Below are positions 1 to 9,635 of a stretch of DNA of 64,000 nt, in pieces. Source of the DNA: Algoriphagus sp. (lineage in GTDB: Bacteria; Bacteroidota; Bacteroidia; Cytophagales; Cyclobacteriaceae); the NCBI RefSeq assembly GCF_030694375.1, contig NZ_JAUXYL010000020.1:372001-436000 (forward strand). Reading direction: 5' to 3'. The notes under the pieces were generated by a model that was given only the letters and a program-made list of their open reading frames with translations, had not been told where the DNA came from and searched no databases. Position 1 is the first letter of the stretch. Every line of letters begins with the position of its first letter. A program made the position numbers and the translations under genes.

Positions 1-22
1 GGCTTTTCGTTAGAAGATCAAA

Positions 23-952
23 TTATTTCACGCTGAATGTCTTAGAACCCACTTGGTAGTTGTCTACAAAAATCTTTACCTGATGGTTTCCAGAAGTGTA
101 ATCCGAGCCTTTTTCATAATAGAAAGTCAATTCCTGCTCTGAATTGTTGAAAATAATATCCTGCTTGACGGTGTAAAACTGCTCTACGCCATTGATCATA
201 AAAGTGCCAGATCCTTTAGCCACGTCAAATATAGGCTGTGAATTTGCATCCAAGACCTGCACATAAACATTTCTTGGGCCCTTTTCAGCCACTTTGTTGT
301 CAGCTAAATTGAAGCTCACTTTCAGGCGTTCGATCTGTCGATTTTTAAAATCTTTGGTCGTTTCCACGCGCTCTTTTCCGCGCGAGTTTACAGCTGCAAT
401 ATTAATGTTTTCAGCCTTAAGCATTGAGGCCACGTCTACTTTTGCCTGAAGATCTTGTTTTTGCATATTCAACTGAACAACTTCTTCCTCGATCTCTGCT
501 TGAGTTGTTTTCAAATCCTGATTTTCTGCAAAAAGCTGCTGATTTGCGGCCCTCAACTCCAATATCTCCTGATCTTTTTGTGCGATCAGACCATTCAGAT
601 TTGTAATCTTGCCATTGAGCGCTGCGATTTCGGAAGTACTTCGCTGTCGAGTTGAATTCCTTTCTGCAATTAATTGATCTCTTACCGCCTCAAGGGCTTG
701 AACATCCCCTCCAAGCTTTTCTATTTCCTGAATTCTGAGGTTAAGTTGAAAGGTGACAGAATCCAATCTATTGTTTAGTTCATTATTCTCAGTGGAAAGC
801 AGAAGTATTTCTTCAGTTTTTTTAGTGCGATCCACATAGTCAAAATAAAGTTTTACACCACTGATGATGACTAACAAAACCAGAACTATGATAATGATGT
901 TTTTATTCTGGTCTTTGTTTTGGCTTGGTTCTTTTTCGAAATTCGAACTCAT
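23..952 (-). CDS. Membrane-anchored coiled-coil protein of unknown function
   Basis: The 309-residue product has a short polar N-terminus, one hydrophobic segment at about residues 19-38, then a long heptad-like coiled coil at about 45-180 rich in Leu, Glu, Gln and Asn. A folded, probably beta-rich domain follows at about 190-309. It therefore looks like a single-pass inner-membrane protein with a periplasmic rod and head. I recognise the architecture as one seen in Bacteroidota but know no function. The coiled coil can attract SMC-like labels, but there is no ATPase motif. It is divergent from the methyltransferase gene at 982, with 29 bp between the starts. The start ATG at 952 is the only reasonable one. 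Confidence 0.85.
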   Translation of the reverse strand: MSSNFEKEPSQNKDQNKNIIIIVLVLLVIISGVKLYFDYVDRTKKTEEILLLSTENNELNNRLDSVTFQLNLRIQEIEKLGGDVQALEAVRDQLIAERNSTRQRSTSEIAALNGKITNLNGLIAQKDQEILELRAANQQLFAENQDLKTTQAEIEEEVVQLNMQKQDLQAKVDVASMLKAENINIAAVNSRGKERVETTKDFKNRQIERLKVSFNLADNKVAEKGPRNVYVQVLDANSQPIFDVAKGSGTFMINGVEQFYTVKQDIIFNNSEQELTFYYEKGSDYTSGNHQVKIFVDNYQVGSKTFSVK

Positions 953-981
953 GATTTATACTTAGTTTAGATGCTTTTGAT

Positions 982-1572
982 ATGCAAAATTTAAATGAGA
1001 ATTTTTGGTCATCCAGATATCTGACTGGAACTACCGGATGGGATATCGGCTCACCTTCACCTCCTCTTTATCAATATCTTTGCCAAATTGATACTAAAAC
1101 TCTTGCTGTCCTCGTTCCCGGTGCAGGCAATGCTTATGAAATAGCAGCAGCATGGAATCTAGGCTTTAAAAACATCCACTTATTGGACATTTCTTTATTT
1201 CCAATTAAGAATTTTTTAGATATTAATCCTTCGTTTCCAACTGGACAAACACACCACCAGGATTTTTTTGAACATCAAGGCAGGTATGATTTAATCCTTG
1301 AGCAGACCTTTTTCTGTGCCCTTGACCCTGAATTAAGGCCGCTTTACGCTAAAAAAATGCATGAATTGCTTAAGCCCGGAGGAAGGCTCGTCGGAGTTTT
1401 ATTTGATAAAGAGTTTGATAAAACAGGCCCTCCTTTTGGGGGTAAAAAAGAAGAATACCGAGGCTATTTTGAGCCTTATTTTACTTTCGAAAAGTTTGAG
1501 CCATGTTATAATTCTATTCCGGAAAGAATGGGAACTGAGCTTTTTATCAATTTTAAAAAATCAGAGAGCTAG
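982..1572 (+). CDS. SAM-dependent methyltransferase, thiopurine methyltransferase (TPMT) family
   Basis: The 196-residue protein has the TPMT-family layout: an aromatic N-terminus (FW at 8-9, GWDIG at 19-23) and a glycine-rich SAM loop VPGAGNAYE at about 45-53. It continues with an acidic residue after strand beta2 (LLDIS), then LILEQTFFCAL and the LKPGGRLVGVLF strand near the C-terminal half. The family transfers a methyl group from SAM to sulfur or other soft nucleophiles; the natural substrate cannot be read from the sequence. Its last 12 bases overlap the convergent gene ending at 1561. Confidence 0.9.
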   Translation: MQNLNENFWSSRYLTGTTGWDIGSPSPPLYQYLCQIDTKTLAVLVPGAGNAYEIAAAWNLGFKNIHLLDISLFPIKNFLDINPSFPTGQTHHQDFFEHQGRYDLILEQTFFCALDPELRPLYAKKMHELLKPGGRLVGVLFDKEFDKTGPPFGGKKEEYRGYFEPYFTFEKFEPCYNSIPERMGTELFINFKKSES

Positions 1573-2364
1573 AATTAAATCAGTTTTTTTACTAGGAAAA
1601 TCAAAAAATATAATTCCACACTCAAAGAAGTCCAGGGATAATTTTACTTCAGGATAAGACTTGATTTCCTCCCAGGCTTGCTCCATCTCCTCAGACCAAT
1701 GAATATCACCTATTGCGTAAATTGATTTAGAATGGGCTTTTGAAAGTAAGGTTTTGAATGATGAAATTGTCCCTTCGTAGGTATGGTTGGCGTCAATCAA
1801 GGCGAAATCAACTGCTGAAATTGTGCTTAGCAACAAGGGTAATCTCTCTTTTATCGATCCTAATATGAATTTCGTGTTTGACGGGATTGGTTCGCGTCGA
1901 GCTACAGTTTGAATCTCTGGAGAACCCTCGAATGTGTAAAGCTTTCCTTTGGTTTGCCTATCAAGATATCGAGTGGAAATACCAACACAAGTTCCTAATT
2001 CAATCACATTTTCTGCAGGTGTCAAGCCGCAAAAAAATGCATAAACTTGTGCGAATTTGACTCCACTGGTAGAATATCGAGTGATTTCAGCAACTTTGCG
2101 ATTGGCTTGAGGGACTTTTTTTGAACCTGCACCCAGGTCAACAACCTTTATAATTGATTTGTCTTTCAGAAGGCTCTGTCTAAACTGCTCTATTTCCAGA
2201 TACCCTCCTTCATTCTCCTTTAAAAATTGAATCAATCTGGAATAAACCTTGAATACAAAAGGAGACTGTTGACTGTAACGATCCTCTTTTTTTAACCAAT
2301 AAATCAGATAAGCCTTGATGGAGAAAAATATTTTTCTCAAATCAATTATGGAAAATATTGGCAA
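1561..2364 (-). CDS. Class I SAM-dependent O-methyltransferase-like protein
   Basis: The 267-residue product carries two glycine-rich motifs: VVDLGAG at about 74-80 and ELGTCVGIS at 122-130. The second is the SAM-binding motif I, followed by the acidic strand YTFEG. FALIDANHTYEG at about 187-198 matches the metal/SAM-binding region of small O-methyltransferases of the Methyltransf_24 type. The substrate is unknown. The start overlaps the end of apaG by 23 bp, so the two are probably cotranscribed. The first 60 residues are not recognised. Confidence 0.85.
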   Translation of the reverse strand: MPIFSIIDLRKIFFSIKAYLIYWLKKEDRYSQQSPFVFKVYSRLIQFLKENEGGYLEIEQFRQSLLKDKSIIKVVDLGAGSKKVPQANRKVAEITRYSTSGVKFAQVYAFFCGLTPAENVIELGTCVGISTRYLDRQTKGKLYTFEGSPEIQTVARREPIPSNTKFILGSIKERLPLLLSTISAVDFALIDANHTYEGTISSFKTLLSKAHSKSIYAIGDIHWSEEMEQAWEEIKSYPEVKLSLDFFECGIIFFDFPSKKTDLILAL

Positions 2365-2740
2365 TCATCTGAAATTCCGGAACAATCACTTCTACCAGTT
2401 TTCCATCAAAAAGTTTTTCCATAGTATAAGAACCCTTCATTTTACCTAATCCTGATTTCAAGTTACATCCCGAAACATAATTATGTGAATCTCCTGGTTC
2501 AAGTATAGGTTGTTGGCCAACAACACCATTTCCCTCTACGATTTTAGATTCTTCAGCAGCATCGAATATTTCCCATTTTCTTTTCAAAAGCTGATAGGTA
2601 TGTTGGCTTTTATTTTCAATCGTTACCTTGTAGGTAAAAACATAATGATGCTGGTGAGGGCTGGAAAATTCCGCTTGATACGTGACTTCCACACTGACCT
2701 TTATTCCTTCAGTAACTGCTATGACCATGGGATAATGCAT
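2342..2740 (-). CDS. apaG: ApaG domain protein
   Basis: The product has up to 132 residues and the ApaG immunoglobulin-like fold. It contains the conserved VEVTYQ strand near the N-terminus, FTYKVTIENKS, then LLKRKWEIFDA, the VVGQQPILEPG turn and a G-[SC]-MKGSYTM segment near the end. ApaG proteins are linked to cation efflux phenotypes and polyphosphate-related binding, but the biochemical role is poorly defined. A second ATG four codons in (2728) gives the more typical length and is an equally plausible start. The end overlaps the downstream methyltransferase by 23 bp. Confidence 0.92.
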   Translation of the reverse strand: MHYPMVIAVTEGIKVSVEVTYQAEFSSPHQHHYVFTYKVTIENKSQHTYQLLKRKWEIFDAAEESKIVEGNGVVGQQPILEPGDSHNYVSGCNLKSGLGKMKGSYTMEKLFDGKLVEVIVPEFQMIANIFHN

Positions 2741-2785
2741 TGAAATATTTTGAAGTTACAATTTATGCTGAATTAATCTAATAAA

Positions 2786-3448
2786 ATGCAAGTGAAAATT
2801 GAAGATAGTTGGAAAAACGCGTTAAGTGAAGTATTTCATCAAGACTTTTTTTCCTGTTTGGTATCTTTTGTAAGGGACGAATATCAGTCGCATCAGGTTT
2901 TCCCTCCTGGTAAAGAAATCTTTAAAGCATTTGAACTTTGTCCAATTTCGAAAGTAAAAGTAGTGATTTTAGGTCAGGATCCGTATCATGGTCCCGGTCA
3001 AGCTCATGGACTTTCTTTTTCGGTAAAACCCGGAATTCCCTTTCCTCCAAGTCTATTGAATATTTTAAAGGAAATAAAAGCAGATATTGGACTGGATATG
3101 CCCCCTAATGGAGATCTGACAAGATGGGCAAACCAAGGTGTCTTCCTTTTGAATGCAACCCTTACGGTACGTGCAAATCAGGCCGGTTCTCATCAAAAGC
3201 AAGGATGGGAGATTTTTACCGACGAAGTGATTAAATCTATAAGTTCTCAAAGAGAAAATGTAGTCTTTATGCTTTGGGGCGCCTATGCTCAAAAAAAAGC
3301 GGAATTAATTGACGCTGAAAAACATCTCATCCTGAAAGCACCTCATCCAAGTCCACTTTCTGCACATCGTGGATTTTTAGGTTGCCGGCATTTTTCCAAA
3401 GCGAATGACTACTTGATTGAAAAGCAGCTAAAACCTATCAATTGGTAA
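2786..3448 (+). CDS. ung: Uracil-DNA glycosylase, family 1
   Basis: This 220-residue enzyme removes uracil from DNA at the first step of base-excision repair. The water-activating loop GQDPYHG lies at 63-69 with catalytic Asp65. The uracil-binding strand (LLNATLTV) and the minor-groove loop HPSPLSAHRGF (catalytic His187) are all present, and the length is typical. It is a single gene on the plus strand, divergent from apaG and ending at a strong bidirectional terminator shared with lepB. Confidence 0.97.
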   Translation: MQVKIEDSWKNALSEVFHQDFFSCLVSFVRDEYQSHQVFPPGKEIFKAFELCPISKVKVVILGQDPYHGPGQAHGLSFSVKPGIPFPPSLLNILKEIKADIGLDMPPNGDLTRWANQGVFLLNATLTVRANQAGSHQKQGWEIFTDEVIKSISSQRENVVFMLWGAYAQKKAELIDAEKHLILKAPHPSPLSAHRGFLGCRHFSKANDYLIEKQLKPINW

Positions 3449-3452
3449 AAAA

Positions 3453-3474
3453 AAAATCCCCGATCGGGGATTTT
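3453..3474. terminator. Bidirectional intrinsic terminator between ung and lepB
   Basis: This is a perfect 22-bp palindrome with a CCCC-GATC-GGGG core flanked by A and T runs on both sides. It lies 5 bp after the ung stop and 4 bp before the lepB stop on the other strand, so it can terminate both convergent transcripts. Confidence 0.9.
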
Positions 3475-3477
3475 CAG

Positions 3478-4554
3478 TTATTCAATGCTTTTAAAGAATC
3501 GGCTCCAGCGGATTTTGTTAAACATGGACTCGTATTTGTCGAGTGATAACCAAAGAAACCAGGCCTTGCCTACTACGTGGTCTTCAGGAACAAATCCCCA
3601 AAATCTGGAATCCAATGAATCATGGCGATTGTCGCCCATCATAAAATAATAATTCTGTTTGAACGTATAATTGTCCACCTTTTGTCCATCGATAAAAAGT
3701 GCGCCTTCCCGGATTTCCACGTTTTTATGGCTTTCGTAATTTTCTATGGTAAATCCATAACGCAGCACGTTGTCAGGAGTCATTTCGACGGACCAATCTT
3801 TAGCTGGAATCTTTATAGGTCCATAATTATCTCTGTTCCATCCGTAATTTGAGTCTTGTGGGAAAATCAAGGAGTCATTTACTCCCGCGCTTTCTATTCG
3901 CTTGGTGATAGAAACTACGACAGGTGAAGTTCGAAGTCTTTCCATCATTTGATCTGTCCCAAAAACCATGTAGCCCGCCCCGTTGGTAAAGGACAGGAAA
4001 CTCTCCTGATTGATATCATAATCAGCAAAGAAATCTACCGTCAAAGGCCTGTTAGCGATCAAATCGTAGGAATATTGCATTTCCTCCGGTTTGGGGGCTA
4101 CGGCTCCATTCACTATTAATTCTCCCTGCTTAACTTCTATAATATCCCCAGAGATGCCTACTGCCCGCTTGATATAGTTGGTTTTTAGATCACTTGGATA
4201 TTGAAATTCAATAGGAAAATTAAAGACTACCACATCGTTTCTTTCAATATCACTGAAACCCGGAAGCCGTAAATAAGGTATCTGGATAGCGTCAGAATAG
4301 GATTGGATTTCGGTTCCCCATATTTTTTGGTGAGTTAAAGGCACCTGAAGCGGAGTCTTGGGGATTCGCGTTCCATAATGCATTTTACTTACAAAAAGGA
4401 AATCACCTACCAGAAGTGATTTTTCCATAGAAGCTGTGGGGATAGTAAAAGGCTCGAGTAAAAGCCAACGGATTAAGCTGGCGGCTACAACGGCAAAAAC
4501 CAACGCATCCAGCCATTCCCTGGTTGCTGATTTTTTGATTTTAGATTGACTCAT
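3478..4554 (-). CDS. lepB: Signal peptidase I
   Basis: The 358-residue inner-membrane protease removes signal peptides from exported proteins. One N-terminal membrane segment lies at about 14-34. Catalytic Ser42 sits in the box PTASME, the catalytic Lys129 in the box YIKRAVGISGD, and the C-terminal box MGDNRHDSLDSR is intact. It has the insertion between the Ser and C-terminal boxes that makes Bacteroidota enzymes longer than 300 residues. It follows dapB by 15 bp and is the last gene of the minus-strand run from parA to lepB. Confidence 0.97.
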   Translation of the reverse strand: MSQSKIKKSATREWLDALVFAVVAASLIRWLLLEPFTIPTASMEKSLLVGDFLFVSKMHYGTRIPKTPLQVPLTHQKIWGTEIQSYSDAIQIPYLRLPGFSDIERNDVVVFNFPIEFQYPSDLKTNYIKRAVGISGDIIEVKQGELIVNGAVAPKPEEMQYSYDLIANRPLTVDFFADYDINQESFLSFTNGAGYMVFGTDQMMERLRTSPVVVSITKRIESAGVNDSLIFPQDSNYGWNRDNYGPIKIPAKDWSVEMTPDNVLRYGFTIENYESHKNVEIREGALFIDGQKVDNYTFKQNYYFMMGDNRHDSLDSRFWGFVPEDHVVGKAWFLWLSLDKYESMFNKIRWSRFFKSIE

Positions 4555-4569
4555 GTGCTAATGTTAGGT

Positions 4570-5292
4570 TCAGAAAGATAGAAAATCATCCATAGAAAGT
4601 ACTCCTTTTTTGCCTAGAATCCACTCAGCCACCAAAATTGCGCCAAGGGCAAAGCCCAGTCTGCTGTGAGCAGTATGGCTGATTTCAATTTGGTCAATTT
4701 CAGAGCTATAGCGAATAATATGGGTTCCCGGAGCAGGGTCAATGCGCTTTGCTGTAATCGGCAGCGAATGTTCACTTTCGGGCGATTGTCCGTTCAGATG
4801 CCAACTATTTAAATTGTTCACATTTCGGATAATACCCTCTGCAAGAGTTATAGCTGTTCCCGATGGGGCATCCTTTTTTTCGGTATGATGAATTTCTTCC
4901 AGAGATGCCTGATAGCCACTTGTTTCATTCATCAGCTTTGCCAGAAACTCATTGACTTTGAAAAAAATATTGACTCCGATGCTATAATTGGATGCATAAA
5001 AAAACGCACCATTATGTTTGGCAGTTAAGATTTCGATTTCCGATTTTCTGTCAAGCCAGCCCGTGGTACCAGACACCACAGGAATTCCACGTGTCATCGC
5101 CCAGCTGATATTTTCAACTGCCGCCTCAGGTTGACTGAACTCGATGGCTACATCAATTTTTGAAGGATCAAGCGAATTGAGTTCGTCCCGATTGTCTATG
5201 TTTATTTTGCCGGAAATACGATGGCCGCGGGTTTCAGCGATTTCACTGATGATTTTCCCCATTTTACCATATCCGAGAATTAAAATGTTCAT
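4570..5292 (-). CDS. dapB: 4-hydroxy-tetrahydrodipicolinate reductase
   Basis: The 240-residue NAD(P)H-dependent reductase belongs to the lysine/diaminopimelate pathway. The Rossmann motif GYGKMGK is at 7-13. The substrate/catalytic loop HHTEKKDAPSGTA at about 135-147 holds the catalytic His pair and the Lys that protonates the substrate. SGTTGW and YSIGVN segments are also present. Its start codon overlaps the stop of the DUF5683 gene by one base (TAATG), indicating translational coupling. Confidence 0.97.
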   Translation of the reverse strand: MNILILGYGKMGKIISEIAETRGHRISGKINIDNRDELNSLDPSKIDVAIEFSQPEAAVENISWAMTRGIPVVSGTTGWLDRKSEIEILTAKHNGAFFYASNYSIGVNIFFKVNEFLAKLMNETSGYQASLEEIHHTEKKDAPSGTAITLAEGIIRNVNNLNSWHLNGQSPESEHSLPITAKRIDPAPGTHIIRYSSEIDQIEISHTAHSRLGFALGAILVAEWILGKKGVLSMDDFLSF

Positions 5293-5909
5293 TATTTGAA
5301 TTGAAATTTCAGAGTTAAGCCCAGCGAATTGCCAGAAGCTGCGAAAGTACCCACATTTGGTTCAATTTTCATGGAAATGTCATCGGAAATATCGAATCCT
5401 GACAAGTGTGCATCCACATTGGCATCGATCAAATTTAGTGCGTAGATGGCAGCCAAGAGCAGAATTGTCATATCCCTATTTTGCCGCCAATAGTCAACGT
5501 TTCTCACCAATGCTTCCCGATTGAGGGAAGGAAACTGGCTTTTATCCCCCTCATCGAATGCAAATAGTGCTGTTCTAAATGTTTGGTAGCGCTTATTATT
5601 GAAGCCTATAAAATAAATGTCTGTCATGAAGCCAGCATAGATCAGGGGTACTTTCCAAGCCTTGTTATTATATACTTGGCCTGCCCCAGGCAAAATTGCA
5701 GAGAGCAGTGTTGCTTTTCTTGGGTTTTTAGGTAGGGTCGAAAAAACGGGTTTATCTTCCTTCCCCTTTCGTTGGTCATCAGTGACTTTGACCTCTGATT
5801 GATTTTGGGAAAAAGAGGGGACAGAAATAAAAAATGCCAAAAGCAAAATCCCCAGGGAAATCCATGGGGTTTTGTTTTTTGATCCGGTATGGAAAAGGAA
5901 ATGGGTCAA
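5292..5909 (-). CDS. DUF5683 domain membrane protein
   Basis: The 205-residue protein has a signal peptide or membrane anchor at about 14-34. A charged linker follows, then the characteristic start of the DUF5683 region (KATLLSAILPGAGQVYNNKAWK) with two or three hydrophobic segments behind it. In Bacteroidota this family sits beside parB and dapB, as here; the function is unknown. It is spaced 2 bp from parB and overlaps dapB by one base, so it is part of the same transcription unit. Confidence 0.9.
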   Translation of the reverse strand: MTHFLFHTGSKNKTPWISLGILLLAFFISVPSFSQNQSEVKVTDDQRKGKEDKPVFSTLPKNPRKATLLSAILPGAGQVYNNKAWKVPLIYAGFMTDIYFIGFNNKRYQTFRTALFAFDEGDKSQFPSLNREALVRNVDYWRQNRDMTILLLAAIYALNLIDANVDAHLSGFDISDDISMKIEPNVGTFAASGNSLGLTLKFQFK

Positions 5910-5911
5910 TT

Positions 5912-6823
5912 TTAGATGATTTCTAGAATTTCCAGAATTCTGTTGAGGTCACTTGCCGAATTGAAAGGTATTTTAATTTCTCCCCGGTTTTTCTCATCCG
6001 TTTTCAAGGCTACCTTAGTTCCGAAATGAGAAGCCAAACGTTGCTGGATTTTGTTCATTTCGTATTTACGAACCGGATCCAGACTCTTTGTGTCTTTTTC
6101 TTTCTCTTCTTTACTTGCATTGAGTGCTTTGACAAGCGCTTCAACGCTTCGCACACTCAGTTCTTCTTCGACTGCTTTCTTGAAAATAGCCAGTTGCTTG
6201 TCCACATCTTCGATGTTGATCAATGCTCGGGCATGCCCCATGGAGAGTTGTTGATCGCGAATTGCTGCCTGAATGGTAGGGGGGAGTTTTAAAAGTCTTA
6301 GGTAATTGTTTACAGTCGTCCTGTTTTTCCCAACCCGATCACCGAGTTCTTCTTGCTTAAGGCTGCACTCTACCAATAATCTTTGGTATGAATTTGCAAT
6401 TTCCAGGGCATTCAGGTTTTCTCGCTGAATGTTTTCGATCAGCGCCATCTCCAGCATTTGTTGGTCATTTGCTGTCCTGACGTAGGCTGGTATTTGAGTT
6501 AAGCCTGCGATTTTAGAGGCCTGAAATCTTCGCTCTCCAGAGATCAGTTGGTACTCATTTGGAGCAAGTTTTCTAACAGTAATTGGTTGAATTATCCCCT
6601 GAACCAAAATGGAATCTGCAAGTTCCTGAAGTGCCGCTTTATCAAAATGGACTCTTGGCTGGTAAGGATTGACTTGAATCTCCTCAAGAGGGATTTCAAA
6701 AATCCCTGTTTTAGCGATTTCAGGAAGAATTTCGTTTGTTTTATGCTTGGCAGGGCTGTCTTCCAACAGTGCTCCCAGACCTCTTCCTAATGCGTTTTTT
6801 CGATTGGGCTTGTTTTCTGACAT
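5912..6823 (-). CDS. parB: Chromosome-partitioning protein ParB
   Basis: The 303-residue CTP-dependent DNA clamp loads at parS sites and works with ParA in chromosome segregation. Seen in order are the N-terminal ALGRGLGALL box that contacts ParA, the NPYQPR motif, the nucleotide-binding GERRFQAS motif (about 116-123), ALIENIQRENLN, the HTH around QEELGDRVGKNRTTVNNYLRLL, and a C-terminal dimerisation part. No canonical parS palindrome was found in this window. It starts 2 bp after parA ends. Confidence 0.97.
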   Translation of the reverse strand: MSENKPNRKNALGRGLGALLEDSPAKHKTNEILPEIAKTGIFEIPLEEIQVNPYQPRVHFDKAALQELADSILVQGIIQPITVRKLAPNEYQLISGERRFQASKIAGLTQIPAYVRTANDQQMLEMALIENIQRENLNALEIANSYQRLLVECSLKQEELGDRVGKNRTTVNNYLRLLKLPPTIQAAIRDQQLSMGHARALINIEDVDKQLAIFKKAVEEELSVRSVEALVKALNASKEEKEKDTKSLDPVRKYEMNKIQQRLASHFGTKVALKTDEKNRGEIKIPFNSASDLNRILEILEII

Positions 6824-6825
6824 AA

Positions 6826-7608
6826 TTAATCAGCCACTTGTTGGTGGCCATTTTTTTTAGCGATTTCTCCTGCCAGATTCAAGTAAGCAATCGATCCTTT
6901 TCCATCTGCGTCAAAGGATATTACCGGTAAACCAAAGCTTGGTGATTCAGAAAGACGAACGTTTCGTGGAATAATTGTGTCAAAAACCATGTTTTTGAAA
7001 TGGAATCTCACTTCCTCCACCACTTGGTTTGAAAGTCGAAGGCGAACGTCATACATGGTAAGTAGAATACCCTCAATTTCCAAGTCAGGATTAAGCCGAG
7101 TTTGAATGATTTTGATGGTATTGAGCAATTTACCCAGTCCTTCCAATGCAAAGTATTCGCACTGAACTGGTATGATGATGGAATTGGCGGCTGTCAGTGC
7201 ATTGATAGTGATCAATCCCAACGAAGGTGAGCAATCAATGATGATAAAGTCATAAAGCTCCCGAAGCGATGAAATCACCTCTTTCATCTTTTCCTCTCTG
7301 TTTTCCAAATTGATCATTTCCACTTCGGCACCAACTAAGTCGATATGAGATGGGACCAGGTCAAGATTGTCAAGCGATGTCTTGCGAATAATTTCTTTGA
7401 CATTGACCCCATCCACCATGCATTCGTAAATGCTGGCTTCTATTGATTTGGGGTCGTGACCCAATCCGGAGGTGGTATTGGCTTGGGGATCAGCATCGAT
7501 GACCAGGGTCTTAAACTCCAAGACAGCCAAGCTGGCTGCAAGGTTCATTGCAGTGGTGGTTTTTCCCACTCCGCCTTTTTGATTGGCTATAGCAATTATT
7601 TTTCCCAT
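6826..7608 (-). CDS. parA: Chromosome-partitioning ATPase ParA (Soj)
   Basis: The 260-residue deviant Walker ATPase has the signature KGGVGKTT at 11-18, the switch [14 protein letters not shown], and the Walker-B strand [11 protein letters not shown]. Together with the adjacent parB it segregates the chromosome origin region. Its length is typical of chromosomal ParA with no N-terminal DNA-binding extension. It is first in a minus-strand run parA-parB-DUF5683-dapB-lepB and lies downstream of the yidC terminator. Confidence 0.97.
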   Translation of the reverse strand: MGKIIAIANQKGGVGKTTTAMNLAASLAVLEFKTLVIDADPQANTTSGLGHDPKSIEASIYECMVDGVNVKEIIRKTSLDNLDLVPSHIDLVGAEVEMINLENREEKMKEVISSLRELYDFIIIDCSPSLGLITINALTAANSIIIPVQCEYFALEGLGKLLNTIKIIQTRLNPDLEIEGILLTMYDVRLRLSNQVVEEVRFHFKNMVFDTIIPRNVRLSESPSFGLPVISFDADGKGSIAYLNLAGEIAKKNGHQQVAD

Positions 7609-7773
7609 GGTTAAGTTAGAGGGTATTTTGATTCAATATTAATCAAATTAAGGTCGTTTCCTGTTGAAGATTTTGCTTTTTTGGAGAGAAATCCTTGTGA
7701 AATTAGGTTAAATCATTCATTTTCAACCAAGACTGAGATTTTGAGTTTTTCAACCATATGGACCCATGCATTA

Positions 7774-7799
7774 AAAAAGGAGCTGTTTCGAGCTCCTCT
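7774..7799 (-). terminator. Intrinsic terminator of yidC
   Basis: A 7-bp GC-rich stem (AGGAGCT / AGCTCCT at 7778-7784 and 7791-7797) with a 6-base loop is followed on the minus strand by a run of T. It lies 6 bp beyond the yidC stop and separates yidC from parA. Confidence 0.85.
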
Positions 7800-7804
7800 T
7801 AAAT

Positions 7805-9595
7805 TTACTTTTTTCGGTTTGAATCTGCTGCTTTCATCGCGTCTTCCAGTTTTTGTTGAAACTTGGATTTCTTTTTATTGACGTTTTTGACTTTGCTCTC
7901 TTCTACTTTTGCTCTGATTTTCGCATCGTCTACAAAAAGCTTAATCAATGCCTGCTGTCCAAAAGTCACCACGTTGGACACAAAGTAATAGAAGCTAAGA
8001 CCTGCAGGGTAGGAGTTTAGAATAAACATAAACATTACCGGCATGATGTAGCCCAAATTCTTCATAGGCCCGGTAGCAGTTGTCAGTTGATTGTTGAAGT
8101 GTGTATAAACGATCTGAGATACTGTCATCAAGAGCGTAAACAAACTGACGTGTGAACCATAGAAGGGGATGGTAAACGGCAACTTGATAAATTCATCAAA
8201 TGTAGACAAGTCATTTGCCCAAAGGAAAGATTCTTGGCGAAGCTCGACTGCGTTTGGAAAAAAGAAGAACATTGCAAAAAGAAAAGGCATCTGCAGCAAA
8301 AGCGGTAAGCATCCGGATATTGGACTTACTCCCAATTGGGAGAAGAGCTTCATCTGTTCTTGCTGCATTTTTGTAGCATCATCTCCGTATTTCTCTTTGA
8401 GTTCATCAATTTCCGGCTTAATCACTCGCATTTTGGCCATTCCGATGTATGACTTGTAGGTCAAAGGGGATAAGGCCAACTTGATGATCAAAACAATCAG
8501 GATGATGATAATGCCGTAATTGTTAAAGTACTTTTCCAGAAATTCAAATAAATGAACGACGATGTATTTGTTGACCCAGCTAACAAAAAAGTAGCCCATG
8601 TCCACATTTTTCTCAAATCCATCAGTCACCTTTTTCAAGGTTTTGTATTTGTCGGGTCCAAAATAAAAGCTCAAGTCCGCTTTTCCATTCTGAAGCGGAA
8701 TAGCAAATGAGGTACTCATGATCCGAACAATAGAAGAGTCGGCCGGAGTGGACTGCGCAACTTTTACATTTTGAAATACAGAATCCGCAATAATTCCTGC
8801 CGTGAAAAATCGCTGGCTAAAACCTATCCATTTTACAGGCTCGGTTAGTTGCTCCTCTTCTGAATCATTCCCTACTCCCAAGTTGTCGTAGGATTCGGAA
8901 GCGAGGTAATAATTGAGTTGGGTTTGTCTGCGGGATTCAGAGAGATCTTTTTCCTGAGCTTTTACCTTGTCTTCCCAAGTGAAGTTTATGGCATTGCCCG
9001 AAAAAACGCCTTGAAAACGCTCAATTTCAAGTGATTTTTTAACCTCAAAACTTCCGTCTGCCAGGGTGAATTTCTGAATGATACTGCCCGACTCTGTCCG
9101 GGCGGATAGGGTCAGGACTTGAATTTTGACTCCATCAAGTTCTTCTTCAGTAAGGTTTGAGCTGAAGTATAATTCAGAAAGGGCGATAGGGCCTTTGGTA
9201 CTTTCAAGCGAAAAGTTCATAGAAGAACTTTTTTCATCCAGTAAAGCAAGGGGCTCCATGTTCCAGCTTTTGAATTCCTTTAAGATTACCTCCTTGATTT
9301 GCGCGCCTTTTGTCGAAAAGGTAATTTTCACCTTGTCATTTTCGAGAATCACATTTTCTTCCTCTCCTACTGTAAGGGATGCAAGAGCTCCATATTTGGA
9401 GATTCGCTGAGCATCAACCAGACTGTCCGGAAGAACCTCTATTGTAGGAACCTGGGGAGTGGCCAAAGTCTGCGCTTCAGTCTCTTGAGGTGTTTGCTCT
9501 ATAGGCGGAATTTCGGGGCTACTCGCAAAAAATAAGGAGTAGATCAAAATCACCGCTGCAAAGAGAATTAAACCAGTTGCTTGATTTTTATCCAT
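7805..9595 (-). CDS. yidC: Membrane protein insertase YidC
   Basis: This 596-residue inner-membrane insertase and chaperone works alone or with SecYEG. The first membrane segment (about 5-24) is followed by a large periplasmic beta domain (about 55-345). The conserved core of five membrane segments runs from about 355 to 555, including SPLTYKSYIGMAKM and GCLPLLLQMPFLFAMF. A Lys-rich C-terminal tail follows. This is the normal Gram-negative YidC layout. It lies between pyrG and parA, an arrangement common in Bacteroidota. Confidence 0.97.
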   Translation of the reverse strand: MDKNQATGLILFAAVILIYSLFFASSPEIPPIEQTPQETEAQTLATPQVPTIEVLPDSLVDAQRISKYGALASLTVGEEENVILENDKVKITFSTKGAQIKEVILKEFKSWNMEPLALLDEKSSSMNFSLESTKGPIALSELYFSSNLTEEELDGVKIQVLTLSARTESGSIIQKFTLADGSFEVKKSLEIERFQGVFSGNAINFTWEDKVKAQEKDLSESRRQTQLNYYLASESYDNLGVGNDSEEEQLTEPVKWIGFSQRFFTAGIIADSVFQNVKVAQSTPADSSIVRIMSTSFAIPLQNGKADLSFYFGPDKYKTLKKVTDGFEKNVDMGYFFVSWVNKYIVVHLFEFLEKYFNNYGIIIILIVLIIKLALSPLTYKSYIGMAKMRVIKPEIDELKEKYGDDATKMQQEQMKLFSQLGVSPISGCLPLLLQMPFLFAMFFFFPNAVELRQESFLWANDLSTFDEFIKLPFTIPFYGSHVSLFTLLMTVSQIVYTHFNNQLTTATGPMKNLGYIMPVMFMFILNSYPAGLSFYYFVSNVVTFGQQALIKLFVDDAKIRAKVEESKVKNVNKKKSKFQQKLEDAMKAADSNRKK

Positions 9596-9635
9596 ATTTC
9601 GTTAGTTCCACACCAAAAGTTTTGGTGCAAGTCGA

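Noticed and set aside
5912..7608. parS site near parAB
   Set aside because: I scanned by eye for a TGTTTCACGTGAAACA-like palindrome in and around the genes and did not find one. It may lie outside the window.
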